Assembly (NCBI GenBank): GCA_016705235.1
Contig: JADIYP010000006.1
Location: 1,302,001 to 1,366,000 of the forward strand
Reading direction: 5' to 3'
DNA: 64,000 bases
From: Candidatus Leptovillus affinis
GTDB lineage: Bacteria; Chloroflexota; Anaerolineae; Promineifilales; Promineifilaceae
Below are positions 36,991 through 45,897 of the stretch, piece after piece (position 1 is the first letter of the stretch; each line of letters begins with the position of its first letter). The notes beneath the pieces were generated by a model. That model did not search any database. It was not told where the DNA came from and saw nothing but the letters and a program-made list of their open reading frames with translations. A program made the position numbers and the translations under genes.

Positions 36991-39387
36991 TCATGATCCT
37001 AACACGACTTCCACCCGGTTGGTGGCTGCGAGCCTCGCCGCCGGAACCAGATTGTCGGCCAACGGTTCGCCGTTTAAGGTGATCGACTGCACACCCTGGC
37101 AAACGCCGGTCGGATTGGTCACTACAATGTCAATGCTGTGGCCCCGAAAGCGGCGGCTGGCGGTAAAGCCCGGCCAATCGGCGGGGATACATGGGTCGAT
37201 CCGCAGGCCGTCTACCTCTGGCCGGATACCCAGGATGTACTGGGTGGCGCTGTAGTAGGCCCAGGCCGCCGCGCCGGTGAGCCAGGATGTGCGCGTATTA
37301 CCGGGTCGCGGCGAGAAGATGGAATAGGTGGTCTGACCCTGTACATAGGGTTCCATCTGACGGATTTCGGCACGGCCGTTATACGCCGCCGGCATCGCCG
37401 CCCGATAATATTCATAAGCCCGGTCGCCATGCCCCAACAGACACTCGGCCATCACCCCCCACCCCTGCGTATGGTTAAAAATACCCGCGTTTTCCTTTAT
37501 GCCCGGATTAAACACCACCGCCCGCATAACGTCGATGGACGTTTTAACCAACGGCGGCGCGCACAACATCAGGCCAAACGGCGTCGCCAGCTTCTCGTTA
37601 ACCGTCGTCATGCAGCGTTCAGCCTGTTCCGGCGTAGCCGCGCCACTCAGCACCGCCCAAAGCTGCGTGTTCAGGTAAACCTGACCTTCGGCATATTCTT
37701 TCGTGCCGTAAACCGTGCCATCTTCGGTAATCGCCCAAATAAACCAATCGCCATCCCAGGTGTGGCGCTGGATGTAGGTGTCAAGTTGTTGGCGATGGGC
37801 CAACGCCCAGGCCGCTTCATACGGCCGTTCCAGCCGCCCGGCCACCTCGGCGTACACGCTCAACCCCAAGCGCAGTTGAAAAGCCACAAACAAACTTTCG
37901 CCGTAATAGCCCAGGCGCAAACAATCGTTCCAATCCGCCGAGAGGCCGCAGGGCAAATGATTACGCCCCATGCGCTCCAGATTAAATTCCAACGCCCGCC
38001 GCAAATGACCAAATACTGTGGCCTCGCCGGTGTCGGCGTAGGGCAGCACCTTGTTATAAAAGTCAAAATCGCCGGTTTCGGCCACAAACGCCGGCACCGC
38101 ATTAAAAAACCAGAGGCAGTCGTCGGAGCGGTATTCCTCAGGATCGGGTTCCGGTTCGTGGCCGGGGTGATGGTCAAACGGCTTGATGATGGGGATGGCT
38201 CCGCCGTTAGCCAATTGCCCGGTGAGCAGCAGCTCCAGCCGCGCCTGCGCCTCGTCGGGGATAGCCGCGGCCACGCCCAAAATATCCTGCACCGAATCGC
38301 GGAAGCCCAGGCCATCCCGCTCGCCGTTGTAGACCAGACTGGCGGCCCGCGACCAGGCAAAGGTGATCAGGCAGTTGTATAAGCCCCAGACGTTGATGGT
38401 GCTGTTCAGTTCCGGATCGGGCGTTTGCACGATCAGGCTGCCGAGTTTGGCGTGCCAGGCCTCTTTGAGGGTTTGTAATTCGGCCGTTGCCCGCGCCAGC
38501 GAGCCATATTCGGCCAGGATGCGTTTGCCGGTGGTGCGGGCATCGCCGATGCCCATGAGAATGAGCAGTTCGCGGCTTTCGCCGGGCTGCAAGGCGAGAT
38601 TGGCTTGCAGCACGCCACAGGCATTATCGCCATACGCCTGGCTGCCGCCGCACTGCCCCTGCGCCACCACCAATGGGTTGTGGTAGCCGCGATACGGACC
38701 AAGAAACGCTTCGCGGCTGGTATCATAGCCGGCCAGCGGTGCGCCAATCATCGCCATCCAGGTGTGCATCACGTCGTCGTCGGCCTGGGCGCTGCCCGGT
38801 TCCGGCGTCAGATTGTCGTGAATGGCAATGCGCAGCAGGCCATCGGCCAATTCACCCTTGACGATGAACAGCGAGTATTGCAAATTGACCTGATCCTGTT
38901 GGGTGTTCCACTGGTTGGTGAATTCGCAGTAGGAAAAGGCGGAAATCTGGCGGGGTTGGTCGCTTTCGTTGGTCACTTTTAGCCGCCAATATTCAAAATT
39001 CTGGCCTAAGGGCACAAAATAGGTGGCTTCTGTGGCCATACCCGCGTAACGCGATTCAAAAATTGAGTACGCGGTTCCATGACGGCAAACCGAGTGGTAT
39101 TGCGCCAACGGTTTGCCCACCGGCTGCCAGGAGGCCGACCAGTAATCGCCGCTGTCGTTGTCGCGCAGGTAAAAGTAACGGCCGGGCTGGTCCATCGGCA
39201 CACTGTTGAAACGCAGACGCAAGAAACGGCCGTGCGCGCCCGATTTGTAAAAGCCGTAGCCACCGGCGTTGTTGGTAATCACGGCGCCGTACTCGGTGGA
39301 GCCGAGGTAATTGCTCCACGACTGCGGCGTGTCTGGCCGGGTGATAACGTATTCTTTGGCATTGTCGTCGAAGTATCCGTACTGCAT
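36991..39387 (-). CDS. GH94 glycoside phosphorylase, paralogue 1
   Basis: The protein has 798 residues. The N-terminal beta-sandwich starts MQYGYFDDNAKEYVITRPDT, and the (alpha/alpha)6 barrel carries RDSVQDILG and the catalytic Asp in SADWNDCLRLG. The phosphate-binding His/Gln region and a C-terminal jelly roll (DPCIPADWPGFTASRRFRG) follow. GH94 enzymes split beta-linked disaccharides such as cellobiose, laminaribiose or chitobiose with phosphate. Compared with the second paralogue here, it differs in the barrel loops that choose the acceptor sugar, so its substrate is probably not the same. No signal peptide is present; it acts in the cytoplasm. Confidence 0.93.
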   Translation of the reverse strand: MQYGYFDDNAKEYVITRPDTPQSWSNYLGSTEYGAVITNNAGGYGFYKSGAHGRFLRLRFNSVPMDQPGRYFYLRDNDSGDYWSASWQPVGKPLAQYHSVCRHGTAYSIFESRYAGMATEATYFVPLGQNFEYWRLKVTNESDQPRQISAFSYCEFTNQWNTQQDQVNLQYSLFIVKGELADGLLRIAIHDNLTPEPGSAQADDDVMHTWMAMIGAPLAGYDTSREAFLGPYRGYHNPLVVAQGQCGGSQAYGDNACGVLQANLALQPGESRELLILMGIGDARTTGKRILAEYGSLARATAELQTLKEAWHAKLGSLIVQTPDPELNSTINVWGLYNCLITFAWSRAASLVYNGERDGLGFRDSVQDILGVAAAIPDEAQARLELLLTGQLANGGAIPIIKPFDHHPGHEPEPDPEEYRSDDCLWFFNAVPAFVAETGDFDFYNKVLPYADTGEATVFGHLRRALEFNLERMGRNHLPCGLSADWNDCLRLGYYGESLFVAFQLRLGLSVYAEVAGRLERPYEAAWALAHRQQLDTYIQRHTWDGDWFIWAITEDGTVYGTKEYAEGQVYLNTQLWAVLSGAATPEQAERCMTTVNEKLATPFGLMLCAPPLVKTSIDVMRAVVFNPGIKENAGIFNHTQGWGVMAECLLGHGDRAYEYYRAAMPAAYNGRAEIRQMEPYVQGQTTYSIFSPRPGNTRTSWLTGAAAWAYYSATQYILGIRPEVDGLRIDPCIPADWPGFTASRRFRGHSIDIVVTNPTGVCQGVQSITLNGEPLADNLVPAARLAATNRVEVVLGS

Positions 39388-39410
39388 GTCAATCCTTTGT
39401 CTATCTCCAT

Positions 39411-39470
39411 GAAACCCTAATGGTTTCGCCGTAAAGATGAATTTCTCGGGACCAAACCGTTAGGGATTTT
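39411..39470. repeat. AGACCC-family repeat, copy 5 (diverged)
   Basis: About 60 bp with ends GAAACCCTAATGGTTTC and CAAACCGTTAGGGATTT, a mutated form of the family. It lies between the GH18 gene and the GH94 gene on the minus strand. Confidence 0.7.
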
Positions 39471-39480
39471 AATGCGCCGC

Positions 39481-40497
39481 TTACTCCACCCGACCCTGCA
39501 CCACATCGTCGATGGCCTTGAGCAGCGAAAGATCGCCCAGGGCGTCGTGGTCCAGCGTCCAAAACATGATGCCCCCGGCGCGTTCCAGAGCGATTTTTGT
39601 TTTGGTCTGGATGGTGGGGATGCCATTGTAACTATTGCTCGCCCCGGCCCAGTCGGTGGTATCGGCGTAGGCAGCCTGCGGATCTGCCTCCACGATTTTG
39701 CGGTAAGGCGCTTCACTGGGTCGTGAATAAAACGGCACGCCCATAACGATTTTTTCTGGCGGCAAACCGCGTGCCAACCAATAGGCCAGCGCGTCGTTAA
39801 ACTGCTGCATCGTGCCGTGTTCGGGACCATCGTAGGCCATGACGTTGACGAAATCGAAGAGGGGGAAGGTTTCAGCGATGACGCCTTCAGCCGTTTGGCC
39901 GTAGGTTACAACGGCCGTTGTCAGCAGTTTATCTGGCATCGCCTGGCGTAGTTCCTGCATCAGCGCCAGGAAATTCTGCGCCGACGGACCAGGATCGGGA
40001 TACTCCCAATCCACGTCCGCGCCGTCCAGATCATATTCAGCCACAAACGCGCTCAGGTTTTGCACAAAGGCCGCGCGTAAGGCCGGATCAGCGGCCATGG
40101 CCTCGAATTCGGCGTCCCAACCCCAGCCGCCAACCGAAATAAGCACCTGCACCCCGGCCGCGTGGGCGTCGGCAACAATTTTTTTGAGCTTCCAGCCGTT
40201 GGTCAGCGGCGCAAATGTGCCGTCGGCGTTGGGGATTAGGAAGGCATAGTTGATGTGGGTCAGACGGCCGTAGGGGATGATTTCCGGCACAATGCCGCCG
40301 GTGACATAGGCGAGTACGCGAAAAGCTGGTTGTGGTTTTGTCATGGGTGTTTCCGTAGGGGTGACAAGGGGCGTGGGAGGGGCAACGGCCGTTGCCAATT
40401 GCTGCTCGACTACCTGCCCGCCCGGCGCTTTAGCCCCGCAGGCAGCCAGCCATCCCGCCGCCAAAATCACCCATAAAAAATGCCAGCGAGTTCTCAT
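39481..40497 (-). CDS. GH18 chitinase-like lipoprotein
   Basis: The protein has 338 residues. The lipobox is LAAC (Cys 20), followed by a Thr/Pro linker and a GH18 barrel: LISVGGWGWD (strand 3) and the catalytic motif DLDGADVDWEYP, where the last Glu is the acid. VMAYDGPEHG and the closing IMFWTLDHD strand are normal. It would act outside the membrane on chitin-type or peptidoglycan-type amino sugars. The start is 1 base from the stop of the BadF-type kinase gene, so the two are cotranscribed. Confidence 0.92.
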   Translation of the reverse strand: MRTRWHFLWVILAAGWLAACGAKAPGGQVVEQQLATAVAPPTPLVTPTETPMTKPQPAFRVLAYVTGGIVPEIIPYGRLTHINYAFLIPNADGTFAPLTNGWKLKKIVADAHAAGVQVLISVGGWGWDAEFEAMAADPALRAAFVQNLSAFVAEYDLDGADVDWEYPDPGPSAQNFLALMQELRQAMPDKLLTTAVVTYGQTAEGVIAETFPLFDFVNVMAYDGPEHGTMQQFNDALAYWLARGLPPEKIVMGVPFYSRPSEAPYRKIVEADPQAAYADTTDWAGASNSYNGIPTIQTKTKIALERAGGIMFWTLDHDALGDLSLLKAIDDVVQGRVE

Positions 40498-40498
40498 C

Positions 40499-41476
40499 CT
40501 AATCCACCGCCAGCTTCAAGGCGTCCGTGAGAGTGCGCCGCACCTCTGGCGAAGCTTTGAATCCGCCCTGAACCATGCCCAAAACAACCGCGCCAATCAC
40601 CGGCGGCACATCCAGATTGACCAGGCGCGCTTGTGGGGCAAATTCTTGAATCGTTTGCCACATTGGCCCGATCAGCAGTGGGCCGCCGGAGAACATGCTG
40701 CCGGCCAGCACCACATCGAAGCCTTGCGCGGCAAAATCCAACTGCCGGATAACGGCGCAGGCCATTTCGCCTAGTTCAATACCCGCCCAGCGGATGAGTT
40801 CCCGCATGACAGCGTCGCCTTGTTCGGCCACGGCAAAAATGAGCGGGGCAACTTTGGCGCCGATGGTGTAATACCCTTTGGTGTACCCTTCAATGAGATC
40901 GCTTAAATCTTTGGCGCCGCAGTAATCGATGAGCCGGGTGGACAGCGCCGTGTGGGGGCTGCGCTGGGTCCATTCATAAGAAACCAACTGCATGGCGCGC
41001 CAGACCAATTCGGCCGAACCGGCAAATTCGCCCATATGATAGCCGTAACCGGTGACGCGCCCTTCGCGCCGGGTATCGGGGTCCCAGCCACGGCAGTTGC
41101 AGCCCGTGCCCGAGACCAACGCCACCCCACGGCCGGATTCGGTGACGGCAAACAGGGCCGGGATGGCATCGTTGACCATGCCGAAGGGACAGGTCAGGCC
41201 GAGATGGGCGATGATGCCGGCCATTTGTCCTTCTTCGGACGGCCAATCGTACCCGGCGATGCCAAACCCGGCGCCGGCGATGTCGGAGGCGGCCAATTGG
41301 CTCTGGGCCAATACTTGCGCCAACCCATCCTGGATGGATTGCAACATGCCATCAAAGCCAACGCTTTGATAATTGCCGGCTCCAGACCTGGCAAAAGCCA
41401 GGAGACGGCCGTGTTCGTCGGCAAGCGCCATGTGGGTTTTGGTGCTGCCCAGGTCAGCGCCCAAAAAATAACGCAT
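40499..41476 (-). CDS. BadF/BcrA-type ATPase, probable N-acetylglucosamine kinase
   Basis: ATG 41476 has GAGGACACCT before it; a GTG four codons earlier is also in frame. The protein has 325 residues of the actin-like ATPase fold: phosphate 1 motif FLGADLGSTKTHMAL, phosphate 2 motif VALVSGTGCNCRGW and adenosine motif VVLAGSMFSGG. GlcNAc and glucosamine kinases belong to this family, and the GH18 gene just downstream supports an amino sugar, but a different sugar cannot be excluded. Confidence 0.85.
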   Translation of the reverse strand: MRYFLGADLGSTKTHMALADEHGRLLAFARSGAGNYQSVGFDGMLQSIQDGLAQVLAQSQLAASDIAGAGFGIAGYDWPSEEGQMAGIIAHLGLTCPFGMVNDAIPALFAVTESGRGVALVSGTGCNCRGWDPDTRREGRVTGYGYHMGEFAGSAELVWRAMQLVSYEWTQRSPHTALSTRLIDYCGAKDLSDLIEGYTKGYYTIGAKVAPLIFAVAEQGDAVMRELIRWAGIELGEMACAVIRQLDFAAQGFDVVLAGSMFSGGPLLIGPMWQTIQEFAPQARLVNLDVPPVIGAVVLGMVQGGFKASPEVRRTLTDALKLAVD

Positions 41477-41507
41477 AGGTGTCCTCACTGGTTCTTTTGT
41501 TATCCGC

Positions 41508-42791
41508 TCACGGCCAGAACTGCGGCAAGTAGGGCCGGTGAATGGTCAGCATATCATCCAAGACAGCCTGAACTTTATCGGCCGTCGGGCCAAGCGGATG
41601 GGCCATCAGGGCTTCGTAAGCGGCGTCACGGTCGCCGTGAACGGCCGCTTCCACCGTCAGCAATTCATACGATTTGATTTGAGCGATTAAGCCAAATTGG
41701 GCTGGCGGCAGCGGCGCGGTCGGCAGCGGCGTAATGCCGCTGCGCCGCACGACAGCCGGTATTTCCAGCACCCAATCGGCCGGCCATTCAGCGACGGCCC
41801 CGCCGTTCCTCACATTGACCACGTGGATTTCGCCCAGGTCGTTGTAATGGGCCGTCAGCAGCTGCGTGGCTACGGTGGAATACCACGCGCCGCCACGTTT
41901 CATCAGGTCCGCCGGTGGTTCGCTGAGGGCCGGGTCGGCGTACTGCTGCAACAGCCCTTTTTCCACTTCCATCACTTCTTCGGCTCGTGAAGGCGGCCAG
42001 CTTTCCTGTTCTTTTAGTTTTTTATCTGTGTGGTAGAAGTAATGCAGATAGTAGTTGGGGATCATCTGCAATACTTCCATCATGCGCGGTTCCCATTCAG
42101 GATTGGTCTGGCTGCGGAGATCGGCCAGGGTGGCCTGCATAATCTGCGGCCAGACATCTTCACCTTCGATGGTAAACCCGCGATGCCAGGAGAGGTGGTT
42201 GAGGCCGAGGGTGTTGAGTTGCGCGAGTTGGGGGGAAACGGCCGTGCCCAACCGCTCCAAAATCATCATCTTAGCCGTAATCGGCACATTACACACCCCC
42301 ACCGATGGCGTCTCCGGCGCATATTGGCTCAAGGCCTGCGTCACCAATCCGGCCGGATTGGTGAAATTAACCAGCATCGCCCCTGGCTCTGCCAATTCCT
42401 GCATATCCCTGGCAATCTGCAAGATAACCGGAATCGTGCGCAGCGCCTTGGCCATGCCACCTACACCCGTCGTTTCCTGCCCGATCAACCCATGCCGGCG
42501 GCCCAGATATTCATCCTCGCGGCGCGCTTCCATCTGCCCCACCCGAAGTTGAGTGGTTACATACGCCGCCCCGCGAATCGCTTCCCGCCGATCTGTTGAC
42601 AGCACAACCTTAAATGGCGAGCCTTTTGCCGCCACCATCCGTTGAGCAAAACCACCTACAATACGCAGCCGGGCTTCGTCAATGTCCAGCAGCCACAGCT
42701 CATCTACCGGAAATTGTTCCAACCGCGCCAAAAACCCACTGACCAATTCAGGCGTATACGTCGATCCGCCACCGACAACTGTTACTTTCAC
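41508..42791 (-). CDS. GH4 family 6-phospho-beta-glucosidase-like enzyme
   Basis: From GTG 42791 the protein begins directly with VKVTVVGGGSTYTPELVSGF, the NAD-binding loop, as usual in GH4; AGGAAATTGAGC stands upstream. It has 427 residues. NFTNPAGLVTQAL and VGVCNVPITAK carry the Cys metal ligand, and GLNHLSWH the His. GH4 enzymes use NAD and a metal to split 6-phospho-glycosides by an oxidation-elimination path. No PTS genes are in the window, so the phosphorylated substrate would have to come from a kinase. Confidence 0.92.
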   Translation of the reverse strand: MKVTVVGGGSTYTPELVSGFLARLEQFPVDELWLLDIDEARLRIVGGFAQRMVAAKGSPFKVVLSTDRREAIRGAAYVTTQLRVGQMEARREDEYLGRRHGLIGQETTGVGGMAKALRTIPVILQIARDMQELAEPGAMLVNFTNPAGLVTQALSQYAPETPSVGVCNVPITAKMMILERLGTAVSPQLAQLNTLGLNHLSWHRGFTIEGEDVWPQIMQATLADLRSQTNPEWEPRMMEVLQMIPNYYLHYFYHTDKKLKEQESWPPSRAEEVMEVEKGLLQQYADPALSEPPADLMKRGGAWYSTVATQLLTAHYNDLGEIHVVNVRNGGAVAEWPADWVLEIPAVVRRSGITPLPTAPLPPAQFGLIAQIKSYELLTVEAAVHGDRDAAYEALMAHPLGPTADKVQAVLDDMLTIHRPYLPQFWP

Positions 42792-42851
42792 GCTCAATTT
42801 CCTATTACTGGCACGGTTCAATAAGCTTTTACATTGCGAACCATGCCAAAA

Positions 42852-43001
42852 CTATCGGGGGAAGGCAAAAACGAAAAAACCAAAAAGCCGGGGCGAGCTA
42901 AATATCAGCCCGTCTCGCATTTCGCGCCGTTTCAGGGAAGACACATCGCGATAGGCTTTGAGAGATGGCAGTTGAATTCCTCGGTTTAGTTGTTCAAACA
43001 T
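42852..43001 (-). pseudogene. 5' fragment of a second MalF-type permease
   Basis: The ATG at 43001 (GAGGAAAATAGAGAGC upstream) opens 49 codons: MFEQLNRGIQLPSLKAYRDV, then SLKRREMRDGLIFSSPRLFG and a Phe-rich start of a membrane helix, ending in TAG at 42852-42854. This matches the usual permease start RREMRDGLIFISPWLFGFF. The rest of the gene is absent. It directly follows the sugar-binding protein gene, the expected place for the cognate permease. Confidence 0.65.
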
Positions 43002-43068
43002 GCTCTCTATTTTCCTCTATAAACTGGGACGGCCGTTTCCGTTTGCCCGTATCAGATACAACCAGAGA

Positions 43069-43106
43069 ATGGGCGAGCCAGCCTTGGCGGCTAACTCGCC
43101 CATTTT
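43069..43106. terminator. Hairpin after the sugar-binding protein gene
   Basis: AATGGGCGAG and CTCGCCCATT pair around about 16 bases. It lies 17 bases after the stop of the minus-strand gene. The T run follows on the plus strand, so it is stronger as a terminator in that direction, and may serve as a stability hairpin for the minus-strand transcript. Confidence 0.65.
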
Positions 43107-43122
43107 TGCGCTGCTTACCTGG

Positions 43123-44628
43123 TTATTTGTTGTAGATTACGTTGAGATCATCAATCATTTTCTGCCATTCGGCTTCAAAGTCGAGATCCGCAGGGGCGGT
43201 GTTGTTTAACAAGTCCAGGAAAGTTTGTTGCCGCGCCCAGGCTTCGTTCCAGTTGGGCTGGTATTGTTCGGCGCTGGGGGCATCGGGGAAAGCCAAACCA
43301 GCTTTGAATACGTCCCAGGTTTCCGGGGTAACAAACGGATAGTCTTGGGATTTGATTTCAAAGAAAGCGGCTTGTTTTTCAGGGATGGCCGGCAAAGCGC
43401 CATATTGAGGCAGCAGTTTGTCTGCGCCGGTGGTGATGAGGTAGGCTAAGACAGTGAAGGCTTCTTCGGGGTGCGCGGTGCCTTTCCAAATGCGGAAGGT
43501 GTCGGCGTCGACACGGCCGTTCGGCACGCCGTCAGGTCCATTTGGCAAAACGCCAGCCTGGAATTCCAAACCCGCATCGCGGAACTCGCCCAGGCAGCAG
43601 GTGTACCACAGAGGCGTCACGGCCATGGCCGCTTTACCGGTGTTAAACACATTGCCATTACCAAATTCGGGCGCGCCAGACAATGGGCCTGTGGGGATGA
43701 ACGGTTGTTCGCCGTACATGCCATCATAATACCACTGCATCGCCTCTTTCCAACTGTCGGGATAGGTGGAGACGTAGCTGCCCGGAGCGTCGCCTTCAAA
43801 TACTTTCGCCGCGCCGGCAACAAAGGAACCGATGTAATTCGGGTGGGTCTGCCATTGTGGGCTGTAACCAACCTGGACGATCTGGGTCGGATCAAAACCA
43901 TTTTCTGTCGAGTTCAGGCCATTGATATCGATGGTCAGACGCTTGGCAACCTCGGTCAAGGTCTCCCAATTCCATTCTACCATCGCGCCGTCCAACTCGT
44001 ACATATCGCCATATTTTTGTGGCGGGTAGGCCAGACCAACTTCATCAAAGTAAGCGGGAACGTAGTACACGGCCGATGGGAACACGGCAAACGGCAAACC
44101 AACCTGCCCTTCTTCAGTCTGGTAAGAGTCTACCAGGGCGGGATCAAAAACAGATGTGTCAAAACCGGTGGATTCAATGTAGGGGCCGATGTCTAACCAT
44201 TGGCCATAAAACACGTTGGAACCACCCCAACCTACCGGCCCAATGATATCGGGGCCGGCGCCAGAGGCGATTTGAGTCGCCAGGGTATCGCGCGAGCTAT
44301 CGTAGGGGACAATTTCCAGGACCAGTTCGATGGCCTCCTGGGAAGCGTTAAAATCGGCTACAACTTCTTTTTGGGTGGCAACTTGCTGCGGATCTGTGCC
44401 GGTTCCCAAACCAACAAACCAACGAATCTGAACTTTGTCGCCCGCAGGGGCTTCGGCGGGCGCTTCGGCCGGCGCTTCGGTAGCCGCCATTTCTTCAGCC
44501 GGGGCTGCTTCTTCCGCAGCGGATTCTGTCGGAGCAGCTTCTTCAGTTGTGGTACCACCGCCGCAAGCAACAAGCAGCAAGCCGATGGCTAAGGCTAAAA
44601 TAAGGAACAAGTATCGCGATTTGCGCAT
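43123..44628 (-). CDS. Sugar ABC transporter substrate-binding lipoprotein (family 1)
   Basis: From ATG 44628 (GAAGAGAA upstream) the protein has 501 residues. The signal ends in LLVACGGG (Cys near 22). An Ala/Glu/Pro spacer (about 25-60) leads to an extracellular solute-binding protein family 1 fold (VQIRWFVGLGTGTDPQQVAT onward). It would capture oligosaccharides at the cell surface and hand them to a MalF/MalG pair. Its neighbouring permease is truncated; the other pair is 8 kb away (33850-35830). Confidence 0.92.
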   Translation of the reverse strand: MRKSRYLFLILALAIGLLLVACGGGTTTEEAAPTESAAEEAAPAEEMAATEAPAEAPAEAPAGDKVQIRWFVGLGTGTDPQQVATQKEVVADFNASQEAIELVLEIVPYDSSRDTLATQIASGAGPDIIGPVGWGGSNVFYGQWLDIGPYIESTGFDTSVFDPALVDSYQTEEGQVGLPFAVFPSAVYYVPAYFDEVGLAYPPQKYGDMYELDGAMVEWNWETLTEVAKRLTIDINGLNSTENGFDPTQIVQVGYSPQWQTHPNYIGSFVAGAAKVFEGDAPGSYVSTYPDSWKEAMQWYYDGMYGEQPFIPTGPLSGAPEFGNGNVFNTGKAAMAVTPLWYTCCLGEFRDAGLEFQAGVLPNGPDGVPNGRVDADTFRIWKGTAHPEEAFTVLAYLITTGADKLLPQYGALPAIPEKQAAFFEIKSQDYPFVTPETWDVFKAGLAFPDAPSAEQYQPNWNEAWARQQTFLDLLNNTAPADLDFEAEWQKMIDDLNVIYNK

Positions 44629-44785
44629 TTTCTTCTCTTCTAAAGGTGTTTTGCAAACAGGTTTGTACAATTTTTTGAACATCCAATCTGATTTAATGGC
44701 CGCCAGGAATGGCTGAAGCGTTGTTTATGACCTGCGGCCGTTCATATTTTCCCCGCTATCCATCACCTCCTCGTATACCTTGGTT

Positions 44786-45799
44786 TTAACTGCCCAGTAT
44801 TCTGAGATCTGCCAGATTTTTCTGAGCTAATTGGATGGCTCCCCAGGCGCCGTAGTTGTCTGCGGGGGAAGCCACTTGCAGCACGGCCGTATCCAACATG
44901 ACGGCCGCCAACGGTGAGCGGGCAGCTTGCTGCTGCCATTCCTGGTGGATGGCGTCGAGAAGCAAACGGCCGTTTCGCGCCACGCCACCGCTTAACACAA
45001 TTTTTTCCACGTCGTAGGTCATGATCAGGCCTTGCAGCGCCTGCCCCAAATACGCGCCCGCCCGTTGAATAATGTTTTTCGCCACCAGATCATGAATCGC
45101 CGCCGCCGCAAAGACCTGGGCGGCAGTGATCGGCTCGTTGGTCGCTAATGTTGTAGACCGGCCTTGCTGCACGGCCGTTTGCCCGGCCAACGCAATCGCC
45201 GGACCAGAGACATACGCTTCCAAACAGCCCCGGTTGCCACACTTGCACAACAACCCGTCCGGCTCCACAATCAGGTGGCCAATTTCCCCGGCCATGCCAT
45301 GCGCGCCCCGGTACAACCGCCCATCCAAAATAAGACCAGCCGCCAAACCGGTGCCAATGGACACATAAGCCAGATGTTTCACTGCGCCGCCGAACAATCG
45401 GGCCGAACAGCCCAGAGCCGCCACGCGCACATCATTTTCCACAAAACAGGGGACGCCAAATTCTGCTTCAAGCAGAGAACCGGCAGGCACATCGGTCCAG
45501 TTTAGATTAACGGCCAGCTTCACCCGCCCGGTTGCCGGGTCTACCAGGCCAGGAATGCCCAAACCCAGACACAACACGGCCGTCATATCCCGGTTCGCCA
45601 CATCCAAAGCCGTGGTAACGGCCGTTACAATGCTGCCCAGCGTCCGGTCCGGCGACAACACATTCGTAAACACCGTCGCCTCGCCCAACAAAGCGCCCAA
45701 TTCGTCAGCGACAACGGCCGTAATCGTTGTGCCGCCTACATCCACGCCCACAAACAAAGGCTGCGAATTCGTTAATCGGGGGTCCATACGCTTGGTCAT
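44786..45799 (-). CDS. ROK family sugar kinase (glucokinase-like)
   Basis: The protein has about 337 residues from the ATG at 45799; a TTG at 45823 with GGAGGG directly before it is a possible alternative, and ATG 45787 another. It has the ATP motif FVGVDVGGTTITAVV, the ROK sugar site GMAGEIGHLIVEP and the zinc motif CKCGNRGCLEAYVSG. There is no N-terminal helix-turn-helix, so it is a kinase and not a ROK repressor. It would phosphorylate glucose or a related sugar released by the phosphorylases and glycosidases nearby. Confidence 0.9.
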   Translation of the reverse strand: MTKRMDPRLTNSQPLFVGVDVGGTTITAVVADELGALLGEATVFTNVLSPDRTLGSIVTAVTTALDVANRDMTAVLCLGLGIPGLVDPATGRVKLAVNLNWTDVPAGSLLEAEFGVPCFVENDVRVAALGCSARLFGGAVKHLAYVSIGTGLAAGLILDGRLYRGAHGMAGEIGHLIVEPDGLLCKCGNRGCLEAYVSGPAIALAGQTAVQQGRSTTLATNEPITAAQVFAAAAIHDLVAKNIIQRAGAYLGQALQGLIMTYDVEKIVLSGGVARNGRLLLDAIHQEWQQQAARSPLAAVMLDTAVLQVASPADNYGAWGAIQLAQKNLADLRILGS

Positions 45800-45897
45800 C
45801 CAGGTCTTTAAGCTGACATTCAACCCTCCAAAAGAAGCGTGGGGCTAGCCAGCCGGTCAGCTCAATAAATGTAATAGCGGGCTATTTCCTGAGGTCG

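Noticed and set aside
37138..38382. 414-residue plus-strand frame opposite GH94 paralogue 1
   Set aside because: Arg/His/Gly-rich antisense translation with no domain; the minus strand has a full GH94 protein.
44648..44670. GCAAACAGGTTTGT as an operator for the sugar-binding protein gene
   Set aside because: It is a weak palindrome without the CG centre seen in the three LacI-type sites, so I cannot support it.
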